Below are positions 23,564 to 30,958 of a stretch of DNA of 32,550 nucleotides, in pieces; position 1 is the first letter of the stretch, and each line of letters starts with the position of its first letter. The translations under genes were made by a program, and so were the position numbers. The notes under the pieces are model-generated. The model did no database searches. It had not been told where the DNA came from and saw nothing but the letters and a program-made list of their open reading frames with translations. The DNA comes from Rhodobacterales bacterium 32-67-9 (GTDB lineage: Bacteria; Pseudomonadota; Alphaproteobacteria; Rhodobacterales; Rhodobacteraceae). The stretch spans positions 1 to 32,550 of the forward strand of contig NCEA01000028.1 of NCBI GenBank assembly GCA_002280515.1. Direction: 5' to 3'.

Positions 23564-24585
23564 CCACATTCGCGGACGTCTCATCGGGCCGGGACAACAA
23601 TTTCAATCTCATCCGCATGGCGGCGGCAATCGGCGTTCTGGTGTCGCATTCCTATCCGATCAGCCTTGGCCCGCAAGCACAGCAGCCGTTGCAGAAATGG
23701 CTCGACGGCACCACCCTCGGCTCGGTGTCGGTCCTGGTCTTCTTCGCGATTTCGGGTTTTTTCATCACCAAGAGCTTCGATCGGAGCGTTGATTGGCGGC
23801 GTTTCGTCAGGGCCCGGGCCTACCGGCTGTTTCCAGCCCTCATCACGGTGACCGTCGTCACGATCCTCATCGCGGGCACCCTCCTGTCGACGGCAGAACC
23901 CTCGGCATTCTGGTCAGCGGCGCCGGCGTATTTCTTTCGCAACATCACGATGGCGATCCCGCTTTACGTGTTGCCCGGCGTTTTCACCGGCAACCCCTAT
24001 GGCCCGGCGATCAACGGCTCGCTCTGGACCCTCGCCTACGAGGCTGCATGCTATTTCGGCGTCTTCCTGTTCGGCATGGCGGGCCTGTTGCGGCGTGTGC
24101 CGGCGATCGTGTTTTTCCTGATGCTCTTCATGGCGCTTTCGGTCGCGGATCAGATGATGGTCTTTCCCGGCCGTGTCTCGAACGCCATCAATCTGGGAAT
24201 GCCGTTTGCGACAGGCGGGGCGATCTATCTCTGGCGGAACCACATTCCATTCACGCCGGTGGTCGCGGCCGCACTTGCGGCGGGCGCGTTTCTGACCCAC
24301 GGCACGGCGTTGTTTGAACTGCTGTTCGCAATGGCGCTCAGCTACACGACACTGTGGCTCGGCTTCAGCCGCTGGCAGCCCGCCCTGCTCTACAACCGGC
24401 TCGGCGATTACTCCTATGGCACGTATATCTTCGCCTTCCCGATTCAACAGATCCTTGCGGGAAGCGGAGTTGCCTCGCCGCTCGTCAACATGTCGGTCGC
24501 GATTCCGGCAACCTGTCTGTGCGCCGCGCTGTCGTGGCATTTCGTTGAAAGGCCCGCGCTCACGCGGGTGCATCACATCTCATGA
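23560..24585 (+). CDS. acyltransferase family 3 (OafA/YrhL-like membrane O-acyltransferase)
   Basis: A 341-residue inner-membrane protein with about ten hydrophobic helices. It begins [24 protein letters not shown], whose Arg and His are the conserved first-helix residues of acyltransferase-3 enzymes. [14 protein letters not shown] and [15 protein letters not shown] are the second and third family motifs. Such proteins O-acetylate or otherwise acylate sugars of O-antigen, exopolysaccharide or Nod factors at the membrane. The gene overlaps rfbB and rfbD by four bases on each side (ATGA), so it is a fixed member of the rhamnose operon and may acylate the rhamnosylated product. The ATG at 23560 is chosen over an upstream frame opening at 23509 for that reason. 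Confidence 0.9.
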   Translation: MTTFADVSSGRDNNFNLIRMAAAIGVLVSHSYPISLGPQAQQPLQKWLDGTTLGSVSVLVFFAISGFFITKSFDRSVDWRRFVRARAYRLFPALITVTVVTILIAGTLLSTAEPSAFWSAAPAYFFRNITMAIPLYVLPGVFTGNPYGPAINGSLWTLAYEAACYFGVFLFGMAGLLRRVPAIVFFLMLFMALSVADQMMVFPGRVSNAINLGMPFATGGAIYLWRNHIPFTPVVAAALAAGAFLTHGTALFELLFAMALSYTTLWLGFSRWQPALLYNRLGDYSYGTYIFAFPIQQILAGSGVASPLVNMSVAIPATCLCAALSWHFVERPALTRVHHIS

Positions 24586-25472
24586 AGCCTGAACCCACAC
24601 CTTTCCGGGCGCTCGTCTTCGGCACCTCGGGCCAGCTCGGCATCGAGCTTGCGCGCCGCGCGCCGGCGGGAGTGTCCGTGACGGCCCTTGGCCGCGACCG
24701 GGCGGACCTTTCCAGTCCGGCAGACTGTGCGGCCGCGATCGCGGCGAGCGATGCCGACGTGATCATCAACGCCGCCGCCTATACCGCCGTCGATCAGGCC
24801 GAAAGCGACAGCGACGGCGCCCGCGTGGTGAATGCCGTGGCGCCGGGCGCGATGGCGCTGGCGGCGGCGGCGCGCGGCCTGCCGTTCCTGCACGTTTCCA
24901 CCGACTATGTCTTCGACGGCTCCGGCAGCCGCGCGTGGCGCGAGGACGATCCGGTCGCCCCGCTTGGCGTCTACGGCGCGACGAAACTCGCCGGCGAACG
25001 TGCCATCGCGGCGGCAGGCGGGCCGCATGCGATCCTGCGTACCTCCTGGGTCTTCTCGGCCCACGGCAAGAACTTCGTCAAGACCATGTTGCGGCTTGGG
25101 GCCGAGAGGGACACGCTCTCGGTCGTCGACGATCAGCGCGGCGGGCCGACGGCGGCGGCCGACATCGCCGACGCGCTCTGGACCATCGCGGCGGCGTTCC
25201 GCGAGGGGCGCGGGCAAAGCGGCCTCTTCCATTTCGCCGGCGCGCCGGCGATCAGCTGGGCCGGCTTCGCCGAGGCGATCTTTGCCCGCGCCACCCTTGC
25301 CCGCACACCGAAGGTGACCCGGATCGCGACGGCCGATTTTCCGACCCCGGCGCGGCGCCCCGCGAATTCCGCGCTCGATTGTGGGCGCATCCTGAACGCC
25401 TATGGTATCGGGCAACCCGACTGGCGCGAAAGCCTGTCGAGTGTGATCGACGAACTGGAGAAAAAGGTATGA
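24582..25472 (+). CDS. rfbD: dTDP-4-dehydrorhamnose reductase
   Basis: A 296-residue RmlD enzyme that makes dTDP-L-rhamnose with NAD(P)H, the last step of the pathway. It has ALVFGTSGQLGIELARR (nucleotide-binding glycine loop), INAAAYTAVDQAE, VSTDYVFDGSG, and VYGATKLAGE with catalytic Y-x3-K, then RTSWVFSAHGKNFVKTML. All are intact and the length is normal. The start at 24582 overlaps the acyltransferase stop as ATGA, and the stop overlaps the rfbA start as ATGA. Confidence 0.95.
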   Translation: MKPEPTPFRALVFGTSGQLGIELARRAPAGVSVTALGRDRADLSSPADCAAAIAASDADVIINAAAYTAVDQAESDSDGARVVNAVAPGAMALAAAARGLPFLHVSTDYVFDGSGSRAWREDDPVAPLGVYGATKLAGERAIAAAGGPHAILRTSWVFSAHGKNFVKTMLRLGAERDTLSVVDDQRGGPTAAADIADALWTIAAAFREGRGQSGLFHFAGAPAISWAGFAEAIFARATLARTPKVTRIATADFPTPARRPANSALDCGRILNAYGIGQPDWRESLSSVIDELEKKV

Positions 25473-26371
25473 GTGACACGGGCCGCAAGGGCATCATTCT
25501 GGCGGGCGGATCGGGCACAAGGCTCTATCCGATCACCCATTCGGTGTCGAAGCAGATGCTGCCGCTCTACGACAAGCCGATGATCTACTATCCCTTGTCG
25601 GCGCTGATGCTGGCCCGCATCCGCGAGGTCTGCATCATCTCCACCCCGCGCGACCTGCCGCAGTTCCGGGCGCTTCTCGGCGACGGCGCGGCCTGGGGGA
25701 TGCGCTTCGATTATATCGAGCAGCCCTCGCCCGACGGGCTGGCGCAGGCATACCTCCTGGCCGAGGACTTTCTTGCGGGAAGCCCTTCGGCGATGGTCCT
25801 CGGCGACAACGTCTTCTTCGGCGAGGGGCTTTCGGCCAAGCTGAAGGCGGCCGATGCCCGCACGACGGGCGGCACCGTCTTCGGCTACCGCGTGTCGGAC
25901 CCGGAGCGCTACGGCGTCGTTGAGTTCGACGGCGCGGGCCGCGTCCTGTCCATCGTCGAGAAGCCGGAGAAGCCGAAAAGCAGCTACGCCGTCACCGGCA
26001 TCTATTTCCTCGACGCCGGCGCCCCGGAGCGCGCGAAGGCGATCCGGCCGTCGCCGCGCGGAGAGCTGGAGATTACCGACCTCCTCAACCTCTACCACGG
26101 CGAGGGCAAGCTCAACGTCGAAACCCTCGGCCGCGGTTTCGCCTGGCTTGATACCGGCACCCACGAGAGCCTGCTGGAGGCGGCGGAGTTCATCCGCACC
26201 ATCGAGGACCGCCAGAACCTGAAGGTCGGCTGCCCCGAGGAGATCGCCTTCCTCAACGGCTGGATCGACGAGGACCAGCTGCTGGCGCTCGCCAAACCCT
26301 ACCTCAAGACGCAATACGGCCGGTATCTGGAGCGCATCGCGAAGGACCCGGATCTGGCGCGGAAGGGGTGA
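25469..26371 (+). CDS. rfbA: glucose-1-phosphate thymidylyltransferase
   Basis: A 300-residue RmlA enzyme, first step of dTDP-L-rhamnose synthesis (glucose-1-phosphate plus dTTP). It has GIILAGGSGTRLYPITHSVSK (8-28) with the nucleotidyltransferase signature, LPLYDKPMIYYPLSALM, and VLGDNVFFGEGL, then VVEFDGAGRVLSIVEKP and EITDLLNLY. The full C-terminal allosteric-site region is present. The ATG at 25469 has GGAG upstream and overlaps the rfbD stop. An open frame reaching back to 24935 is only a shadow of rfbD. Its stop overlaps the next gene's GTG start as GTGA. Confidence 0.96.
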   Translation: MSDTGRKGIILAGGSGTRLYPITHSVSKQMLPLYDKPMIYYPLSALMLARIREVCIISTPRDLPQFRALLGDGAAWGMRFDYIEQPSPDGLAQAYLLAEDFLAGSPSAMVLGDNVFFGEGLSAKLKAADARTTGGTVFGYRVSDPERYGVVEFDGAGRVLSIVEKPEKPKSSYAVTGIYFLDAGAPERAKAIRPSPRGELEITDLLNLYHGEGKLNVETLGRGFAWLDTGTHESLLEAAEFIRTIEDRQNLKVGCPEEIAFLNGWIDEDQLLALAKPYLKTQYGRYLERIAKDPDLARKG

Positions 26372-27039
26372 TTACGAAAGCCGACACTCAGGGGAAACGC
26401 GCACGGGCACGCATGATGCGGTGGCCGCGCCCGCTGAGGCAAGCCTTTGGGGCTTGGGTACTCCTTGCCGTCAGCGGATTGTTCTTTGTGTTTCCGTTAC
26501 GGTTTGCATTTGCGATCTTCGGCGCGCCGAATGTCCTTGCCTCCGGGGGTATTCGAGCAGCGATCGAGCGAAACTTCTGGATGATTGCACTGCTGTTAGC
26601 CGCACCCCTCATGCTCCTTCTCCTCCTCGGGGAGCAGCGTGCAGATTGGAACAGCTGGCGAAACTCCATATCGCGCAGGGTGAAAGGCATCGGCGCCGCG
26701 CTTTTCACATGGCTCATTGGCGGGGCTTCGGCGTTTGCAATCGCCGATGTCGTCACACTATCGACAAACGCCATCGTGAAGCCCCCGATCCAGACATGGG
26801 CGCTGGAGATTACCGGAACTAAACTCCGTGCGTCGTCGCGGGGTTGCAGGAGGCGCCTTCAGTTCGAAGACCCGTTTGCGCCAGACCGTCTTCTGAGTAT
26901 CTGCGCCCATCCGCGTGGTCCGTTGGCATCGGCCGAAGTTGGCGATCTCCTGCACCTTACGGGCCAAGCCGGTCCGCTGGGCATTACCTACGCCGACGAC
27001 GGCGTTCGTTTGGTGCCAGACACGCGCCCCAAAAATTGA
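26368..27039 (+). CDS. uncharacterised membrane protein
   Basis: A 223-residue protein I do not recognise. Hydrophobic segments are at about 27-50 (AFGAWVLLAVSGLFFVFPLRF), 70-87 (FWMIALLLAAPLMLLLLLG) and 107-125 (GIGAALFTWLIGGASAFAI). The C-terminal 90 residues are soluble with two cysteines (RGCRR, SICAHP) that could sit in the periplasm. The start is GTG at 26368, overlapping the rfbA stop; an ATG at 26413 is the alternative. The coding DNA is visibly less GC-rich than the rfb genes, with runs such as TTGTTCTTTGTGTTTCC, which suggests separate acquisition. It ends six bases from the convergent pxpA gene. Its place at the end of the rhamnose operon hints at a surface-glycan role, without proof. 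Confidence 0.65.
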   Translation: MITKADTQGKRARARMMRWPRPLRQAFGAWVLLAVSGLFFVFPLRFAFAIFGAPNVLASGGIRAAIERNFWMIALLLAAPLMLLLLLGEQRADWNSWRNSISRRVKGIGAALFTWLIGGASAFAIADVVTLSTNAIVKPPIQTWALEITGTKLRASSRGCRRRLQFEDPFAPDRLLSICAHPRGPLASAEVGDLLHLTGQAGPLGITYADDGVRLVPDTRPKN

Positions 27040-27045
27040 GAGGTT

Positions 27046-27804
27046 TCACAGCCCCGCCAGCGTCACCCCCGCCGCCTCCAGCGCCCCCCTGACCGCCCGC
27101 GCGATCGCGACCGCTTCGGGCGTATCCCCGTGCAGGCAGATCGTGTCGATGCGGGTCGGGATGTGCTTGCCGCTTTCGGCGATGATCGCACCGGCCTGAA
27201 CCATCTCCACCATCCGCGCCGCAGCGCGGGCGGGGTCGTGGATCACCGCGCCGGGTTTCCTGCGGTTGACCAGCGTCGCGTCGTCCTCATAGGCGCGGTC
27301 GGCGAAGATCTCGTGCGCCATCGCACAGCCGAGCGCCTTTGCCGCCCGCTCTTGCTGCGTCGCGGCCAGAACCATGACGACGAGGTCGGGCTGAACCCCG
27401 AGTGCCGCCTCGTAGCAGGCCCGCGCCATCGCCTCGTTCTCGGCGCACATATTGGCCAGCGCGCCGTGGAGCTTCAGGTGCCTCAGCCGCCCGCCGACGG
27501 ACCCCGCCATCGCCTGCGCCGCGCCGACCTGATAGCGCACCATGTTGGCGAGCGTGGCGTGCGGCACCTCCATATTGCGCCGCCCGAACCCCTGAAGGTC
27601 GGGAAAGCCCGGATGCGCGCCGATGCCGACGCCGTTCTCGACCGCCAGCCGCATCGTCCGCGCCATCACGTCGGGGTCGCCGGCATGGAAGCCGCAGGCG
27701 ATATTGGCCGAGGTCACGATCTTCAGCAGCGCCGCGTCGTCGCCCATCGGCCAGGGGCCGAAGCCCTCGCCCATGTCCGAATTCAGATCCACCTTGCGGG
27801 ACAT
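27046..27804 (-). CDS. pxpA: 5-oxoprolinase subunit A (LamB/YcsF family)
   Basis: A 252-residue TIM-barrel-like protein of the LamB/YcsF family. The opening VDLNSDMGEGFGPWPMGDDAALLKIVTSANIACGFHAGDP is diagnostic, followed by GIGAHPGFPDLQGFGRR and a C-terminal ICLHGDTPEAVAIARAVR. PxpA works with PxpB and PxpC to hydrolyse 5-oxoproline (pyroglutamate) to glutamate using ATP, removing a damage product of glutamine and glutamate. The start at 27804 has GGAGGAG upstream. The gene overlaps the 3' end of pxpC by 22 bases, and all three genes form one minus-strand operon in the order B-C-A. Confidence 0.95.
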   Translation of the reverse strand: MSRKVDLNSDMGEGFGPWPMGDDAALLKIVTSANIACGFHAGDPDVMARTMRLAVENGVGIGAHPGFPDLQGFGRRNMEVPHATLANMVRYQVGAAQAMAGSVGGRLRHLKLHGALANMCAENEAMARACYEAALGVQPDLVVMVLAATQQERAAKALGCAMAHEIFADRAYEDDATLVNRRKPGAVIHDPARAAARMVEMVQAGAIIAESGKHIPTRIDTICLHGDTPEAVAIARAVRGALEAAGVTLAGL

Positions 27805-28835
27805 GTCTTCTCCTCCTCGTCCAGGTCATTCCCTGCCGTCACGCCGCCGATCAGCTGGTGGGACAGAAGATCCGCCATCCCGGCCGGATCGCGCACCAGG
27901 GGCCGGATCGCGGCGGCGAGCCGCGCCGCCTCGCCCTTCCGCCGCTGCCGGTAGTCGGCGAGCGCCTCGTCAAGCCCGACGAAGCGGAATTGCAGTCTCG
28001 TGCCCGGCGCAGCCTGAGCGACAATGGGCAGGTCATCGGGTACCACCGTCCCGATCCGGGGATAACCGCCCATCGTCTGGCATTCGGGCAAGAGCACATA
28101 AGGTGTGCCGTCGCCGGTCATCTGGATGTCGCCCGGCACGATAATCTCCGAGAGGATGTTGAGCTGTCCTGTTGCCGCGAAGGGCGCCCCGTCATGGACA
28201 AGCCGCACCCCCTGCCGGTTGCCGCGCGTGTCGCGCACGAAGCCGGTCGCCGCGAACCGCTCCCGGTCCTCGGGCGCGAAAAGCCCGGTCTGCGCCGAAG
28301 GCACGATCCGCACCGTCCCGCCCCGGAACCGGTCCGCCGCGTCGAGGAGAAGCCCGGGCCGCGCGCCCTTCAGAGTCGGGCCGACCGGCAGCCGTTCGCC
28401 CACCGCGACCGGGGCGCCGATGCCGGCCGTCAGATGCGCGGCGCGGCTCTTCATGTGGAGCGGGGTCGCAAGGCCGCCCGCGACATGGAGGTAGCCGTAG
28501 ACCCCTGCCTCCGCCGCGCCGATGACGAGGCGCTGGCCGGCCCGCAGCGCATGGCTGGCGTTCCACACGATCGGCGCACCGCCGAGCGTGGCCCGCATCG
28601 GCGCCCCGGTGAGGGCGATGATCAGATCGCCCTCCGCCTCGAACGTGCCGCCGATCCCGGCCATTTCCAGCGCCGCGCAATCGGGCGGCTGCCGCAACAG
28701 CGCCGCCCCTTCGGCCAGCGCCAAGAGATCGGCCGCCCCGCCGCGCGACAGACCCTGCGCCAGCCAGCCGGGCCGGCCGGTGTCCTGCACGCTCACCCCA
28801 GGGCCGGCGTTGCGGACGATCAGCGTCCCGCTCAT
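27783..28835 (-). CDS. pxpC: 5-oxoprolinase subunit C (KipA-like, biotin-dependent carboxyltransferase domain family)
   Basis: A 350-residue AHS2/KipA-type protein. It starts LIVRNAGPGVSVQDTGRPGWLAQGLSRGG, the family opening. Further conserved stretches are LEMAGIGGTFEAEGD, GYLHVAGGLATPLHMKSRA, and near the C terminus PYVLLPECQTMGGYPRIGTV. With PxpB it forms the second half of the ATP-dependent 5-oxoprolinase. The ATG at 28835 has CGGAGGCG upstream and overlaps the pxpB stop as ATGA. The open frame continues upstream to 29441 without a stop, but this is a different frame of pxpB and not a fusion. Confidence 0.94.
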   Translation of the reverse strand: MSGTLIVRNAGPGVSVQDTGRPGWLAQGLSRGGAADLLALAEGAALLRQPPDCAALEMAGIGGTFEAEGDLIIALTGAPMRATLGGAPIVWNASHALRAGQRLVIGAAEAGVYGYLHVAGGLATPLHMKSRAAHLTAGIGAPVAVGERLPVGPTLKGARPGLLLDAADRFRGGTVRIVPSAQTGLFAPEDRERFAATGFVRDTRGNRQGVRLVHDGAPFAATGQLNILSEIIVPGDIQMTGDGTPYVLLPECQTMGGYPRIGTVVPDDLPIVAQAAPGTRLQFRFVGLDEALADYRQRRKGEAARLAAAIRPLVRDPAGMADLLSHQLIGGVTAGNDLDEEEKTCPARWI

Positions 28836-29599
28836 TGCAGCGCCTCCGAGCGGGCGCCGCCGCCGTTGGGGTCCTCGTTCCTGAGCCGGTGCAACTCTTC
28901 GACGGAAACTGGCTCGAAAAGCACCTCGTCCCCGGCGCGGAGCGGGAAGGGGGTGGCGGCGTCGGGCTGGAAACCGCGAAACCCGGTCTGGCCGACATGA
29001 CGCCAGCCGGTCGGCGTCGCGGTCGGAAAGATGATCACCTGTCGGACCGCCACCACCACCGCCCCCGCCGGAAGGATCGGCGTCAGCGCGGTCTGACGGG
29101 GAATGTCCCAGTGCGCCGGAAGCGGCCCCATGTATGGCAGGCCGGGCGCGAAGCCGATCGTCAGGACCCGGACCGGCCGGGCGGTCAGTTCTGCCACCGC
29201 CGCGTCCGGCGATAGACCCGCAAGGGCCGCGGCCTCGTGAAGCTGGGGCGCCTCGGGCCCGCCGAACAGCGCCGGAATGCGCCAGAGCCGGCGGCCCGCA
29301 GGAAGCCCCTCGGCATACCAGTCGCGGCGGGTCAGCAATCCCTCCAGGCGCTCCGCCAGCACGCGGTGGTCGGTCAGGCAGGGATCGAAGCGCAGGAATA
29401 CCGAGCCGAGCGAGGTGGCGCTTTCCTCGACCCCCTCCCATCGCTCACCGTCGACCGCTGCGCGGAACGCGAGAGCGGCCCGGTTGGCCGCGTCGTCCAT
29501 CCGGTCGGAGAACCGCACCAGTACCCCCGACAGCCCCATCGAGACGAGATGAGGAAACCCGGCGCGCCGGGCAGGATCGGAAAGGACAGCGGCGTTCAT
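28832..29599 (-). CDS. pxpB: 5-oxoprolinase subunit B (KipI-like)
   Basis: A 255-residue AHS1/KipI-type protein. Conserved features are SMGLSGVLVRFSDRMD near the N terminus, SVFLRFDP, RVLTIGFAPGLPYMGPLP, and the carboxy-terminal PAGAVVVAVRQVIIFPTATPTGWRHVGQT. In Bacillus the homologue KipI also inhibits a sporulation kinase, but in this operon the metabolic PxpABC role applies. It is the first gene of the pxpBCA operon. The ribosome binding site is modest (GGAG twelve bases before the ATG). Its promoter must lie in the 237-base gap to the divergent efflux genes. Confidence 0.93.
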   Translation of the reverse strand: MNAAVLSDPARRAGFPHLVSMGLSGVLVRFSDRMDDAANRAALAFRAAVDGERWEGVEESATSLGSVFLRFDPCLTDHRVLAERLEGLLTRRDWYAEGLPAGRRLWRIPALFGGPEAPQLHEAAALAGLSPDAAVAELTARPVRVLTIGFAPGLPYMGPLPAHWDIPRQTALTPILPAGAVVVAVRQVIIFPTATPTGWRHVGQTGFRGFQPDAATPFPLRAGDEVLFEPVSVEELHRLRNEDPNGGGARSEALQ

Positions 29600-29724
29600 C
29601 GCGGGTGCGGACTCCGTTTGCGGGTTCGGGCAGTTGACCGCAACCTCGCTCAGGGCACAAGGTCGTGCCGGCGGGAAAACACCGGCAGTGCTGCCACCCG
29701 GTCCGGAAATCTGAAGAACCTATA

Positions 29725-29754
29725 TTGAACTTTCCCGTTCACTTGCCAGATAAT
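29725..29754 (+). promoter_or_regulatory. candidate promoter of the RND efflux operon
   Basis: TTGAAC (29725-29730), an 18-base spacer and GATAAT (29749-29754) resemble a housekeeping promoter and lie about 80 bases before the adaptor start codon. An inverted repeat just upstream (TGCCGG 29666-29671 with CCGGCA 29682-29687, next to GGCAG-tg-CTGCC) could be an operator for either divergent operon. No local TetR- or MarR-type regulator gene is present. Confidence 0.5.
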
Positions 29755-29836
29755 GCGGGCGACGGACAGTTCCAGGGACGACGGCCCCCGCGTTTTCGGG
29801 CGGAGCCGGACGTGCCGAAATCAGGATTTCAACACG

Positions 29837-30955
29837 ATGGCTTGGCGTTTCAAGGGCCACAAGATCACGGCCGTAGTCGTTCTCATTGCCGCCGCTGTCT
29901 GGGTCGGCACCGGAAAGTTTGCTTCCGTGGGAAGCGAAGAGGCAAACGCCGCCCAACCGGCACCCGAAACCGGGAAGAATACGGAGGCACCGGCCAGTAC
30001 CCATCGGACGGTGGCCGCGATCACCCCTGAGTTCAAGGATCATGCGCGCGAGATCCGCATCTCCGGCGTGACCGGTGCTGACAAGCGCGCGGTTCTCGCC
30101 GTCCGGTCGAGCGGTGTCATTGCGTCGCTGGCCATTGCGCAGGGCGACGTGGTCAAGGCCGACCAGATCGTCATGACGATCGAGGGCGCCGACGTGACCG
30201 CCGCCGTGACCACGGCAGAGGCGACGCTCGCCCAGCGTGCGCAGGAACTCACGGTCGCCGAGAAGCTCTTCAAAAGCGGCAACACCGCCGAACTGCAACT
30301 GATCAAGGTCCGTGCCGACAAGGCCGCCGCCGAAGCCGCGCTCAGCCAGGCCGAAGCCGCCGCTGATCGGCTGAACCTGCGTGCGCCCTTTGCCGGGGTG
30401 ATCGACAGCGTCGATGTCGAGCTTGGCGAATGGGTACAGACCGGCACCCCGATCGCGACGCTGCTCGCGCTCGACCCGATCGTGATGCGCGCCGAGGTGA
30501 GCGAGCTTGACGTCGGCTTCGTCGCGGTCGGTGACCGCGCCAATGTGCGGCTGGTCAACGGCACGATGATGGAGGGCATGGTCCGCCATGTCGCCCGCGA
30601 AGCCACCAGCCAGACCCGGACCTTCCCGATCGAGGTGGCGCTGCCGAACCCCGACCGCACGGTGCCTTCGGGCATGACCGCCGAGGTCAGCCTTTACACC
30701 AAGCCCGAGCGCGCCGTCATCGTGCCGCGCTCGATCATCACGCTCTCGGAACATGGCGAGATCGGCCTGCGCGTCGTCGGCCCCGACAATGTCGCCCGCT
30801 TCGCCGCGATCGAGCTGATCGACGACACCGCCGAAGGTCTCGTCGTCAAGGGCGTGCCGGAGGACGTGCGCATCATCGTCTCGGGCCAGGACCTTGTCCG
30901 CGACGGCGAGACGGTCGTGGTCAAGGACGCGGCGACGATCGCGATCGGGAACTAG
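29837..30955 (+). CDS. RND efflux periplasmic adaptor (HlyD/membrane fusion protein family)
   Basis: A 372-residue adaptor linking an inner-membrane RND pump to an outer-membrane channel. A single N-terminal membrane segment (about 11-25, TAVVVLIAAAVWVGT) serves as anchor or uncleaved signal; no lipobox cysteine is seen. Then come the split lipoyl domain (VIASLAIAQGDVVKADQIVMTIEGADV and LRAPFAGVIDSVDVELGEWVQTGTPIATL), the intervening alpha-helical hairpin rich in Ala, Glu and Lys (about 120-170), and the beta-barrel and membrane-proximal domains. The start at 29837 (MAWRFKGH) is preferred over 29753, whose extra residues would overlap the promoter candidate. Three bases separate it from the pump gene. 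Substrate is unknown. Confidence 0.92.
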   Translation: MAWRFKGHKITAVVVLIAAAVWVGTGKFASVGSEEANAAQPAPETGKNTEAPASTHRTVAAITPEFKDHAREIRISGVTGADKRAVLAVRSSGVIASLAIAQGDVVKADQIVMTIEGADVTAAVTTAEATLAQRAQELTVAEKLFKSGNTAELQLIKVRADKAAAEAALSQAEAAADRLNLRAPFAGVIDSVDVELGEWVQTGTPIATLLALDPIVMRAEVSELDVGFVAVGDRANVRLVNGTMMEGMVRHVAREATSQTRTFPIEVALPNPDRTVPSGMTAEVSLYTKPERAVIVPRSIITLSEHGEIGLRVVGPDNVARFAAIELIDDTAEGLVVKGVPEDVRIIVSGQDLVRDGETVVVKDAATIAIGN

Positions 30956-30958
30956 GGC

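Noticed and set aside
27783-29441. 552-codon frame that could be read as a longer PxpC or a PxpB-PxpC fusion
   Set aside because: The upstream part is a wrong frame of pxpB; the ATG at 28835 has a ribosome binding site and the usual PxpC opening.
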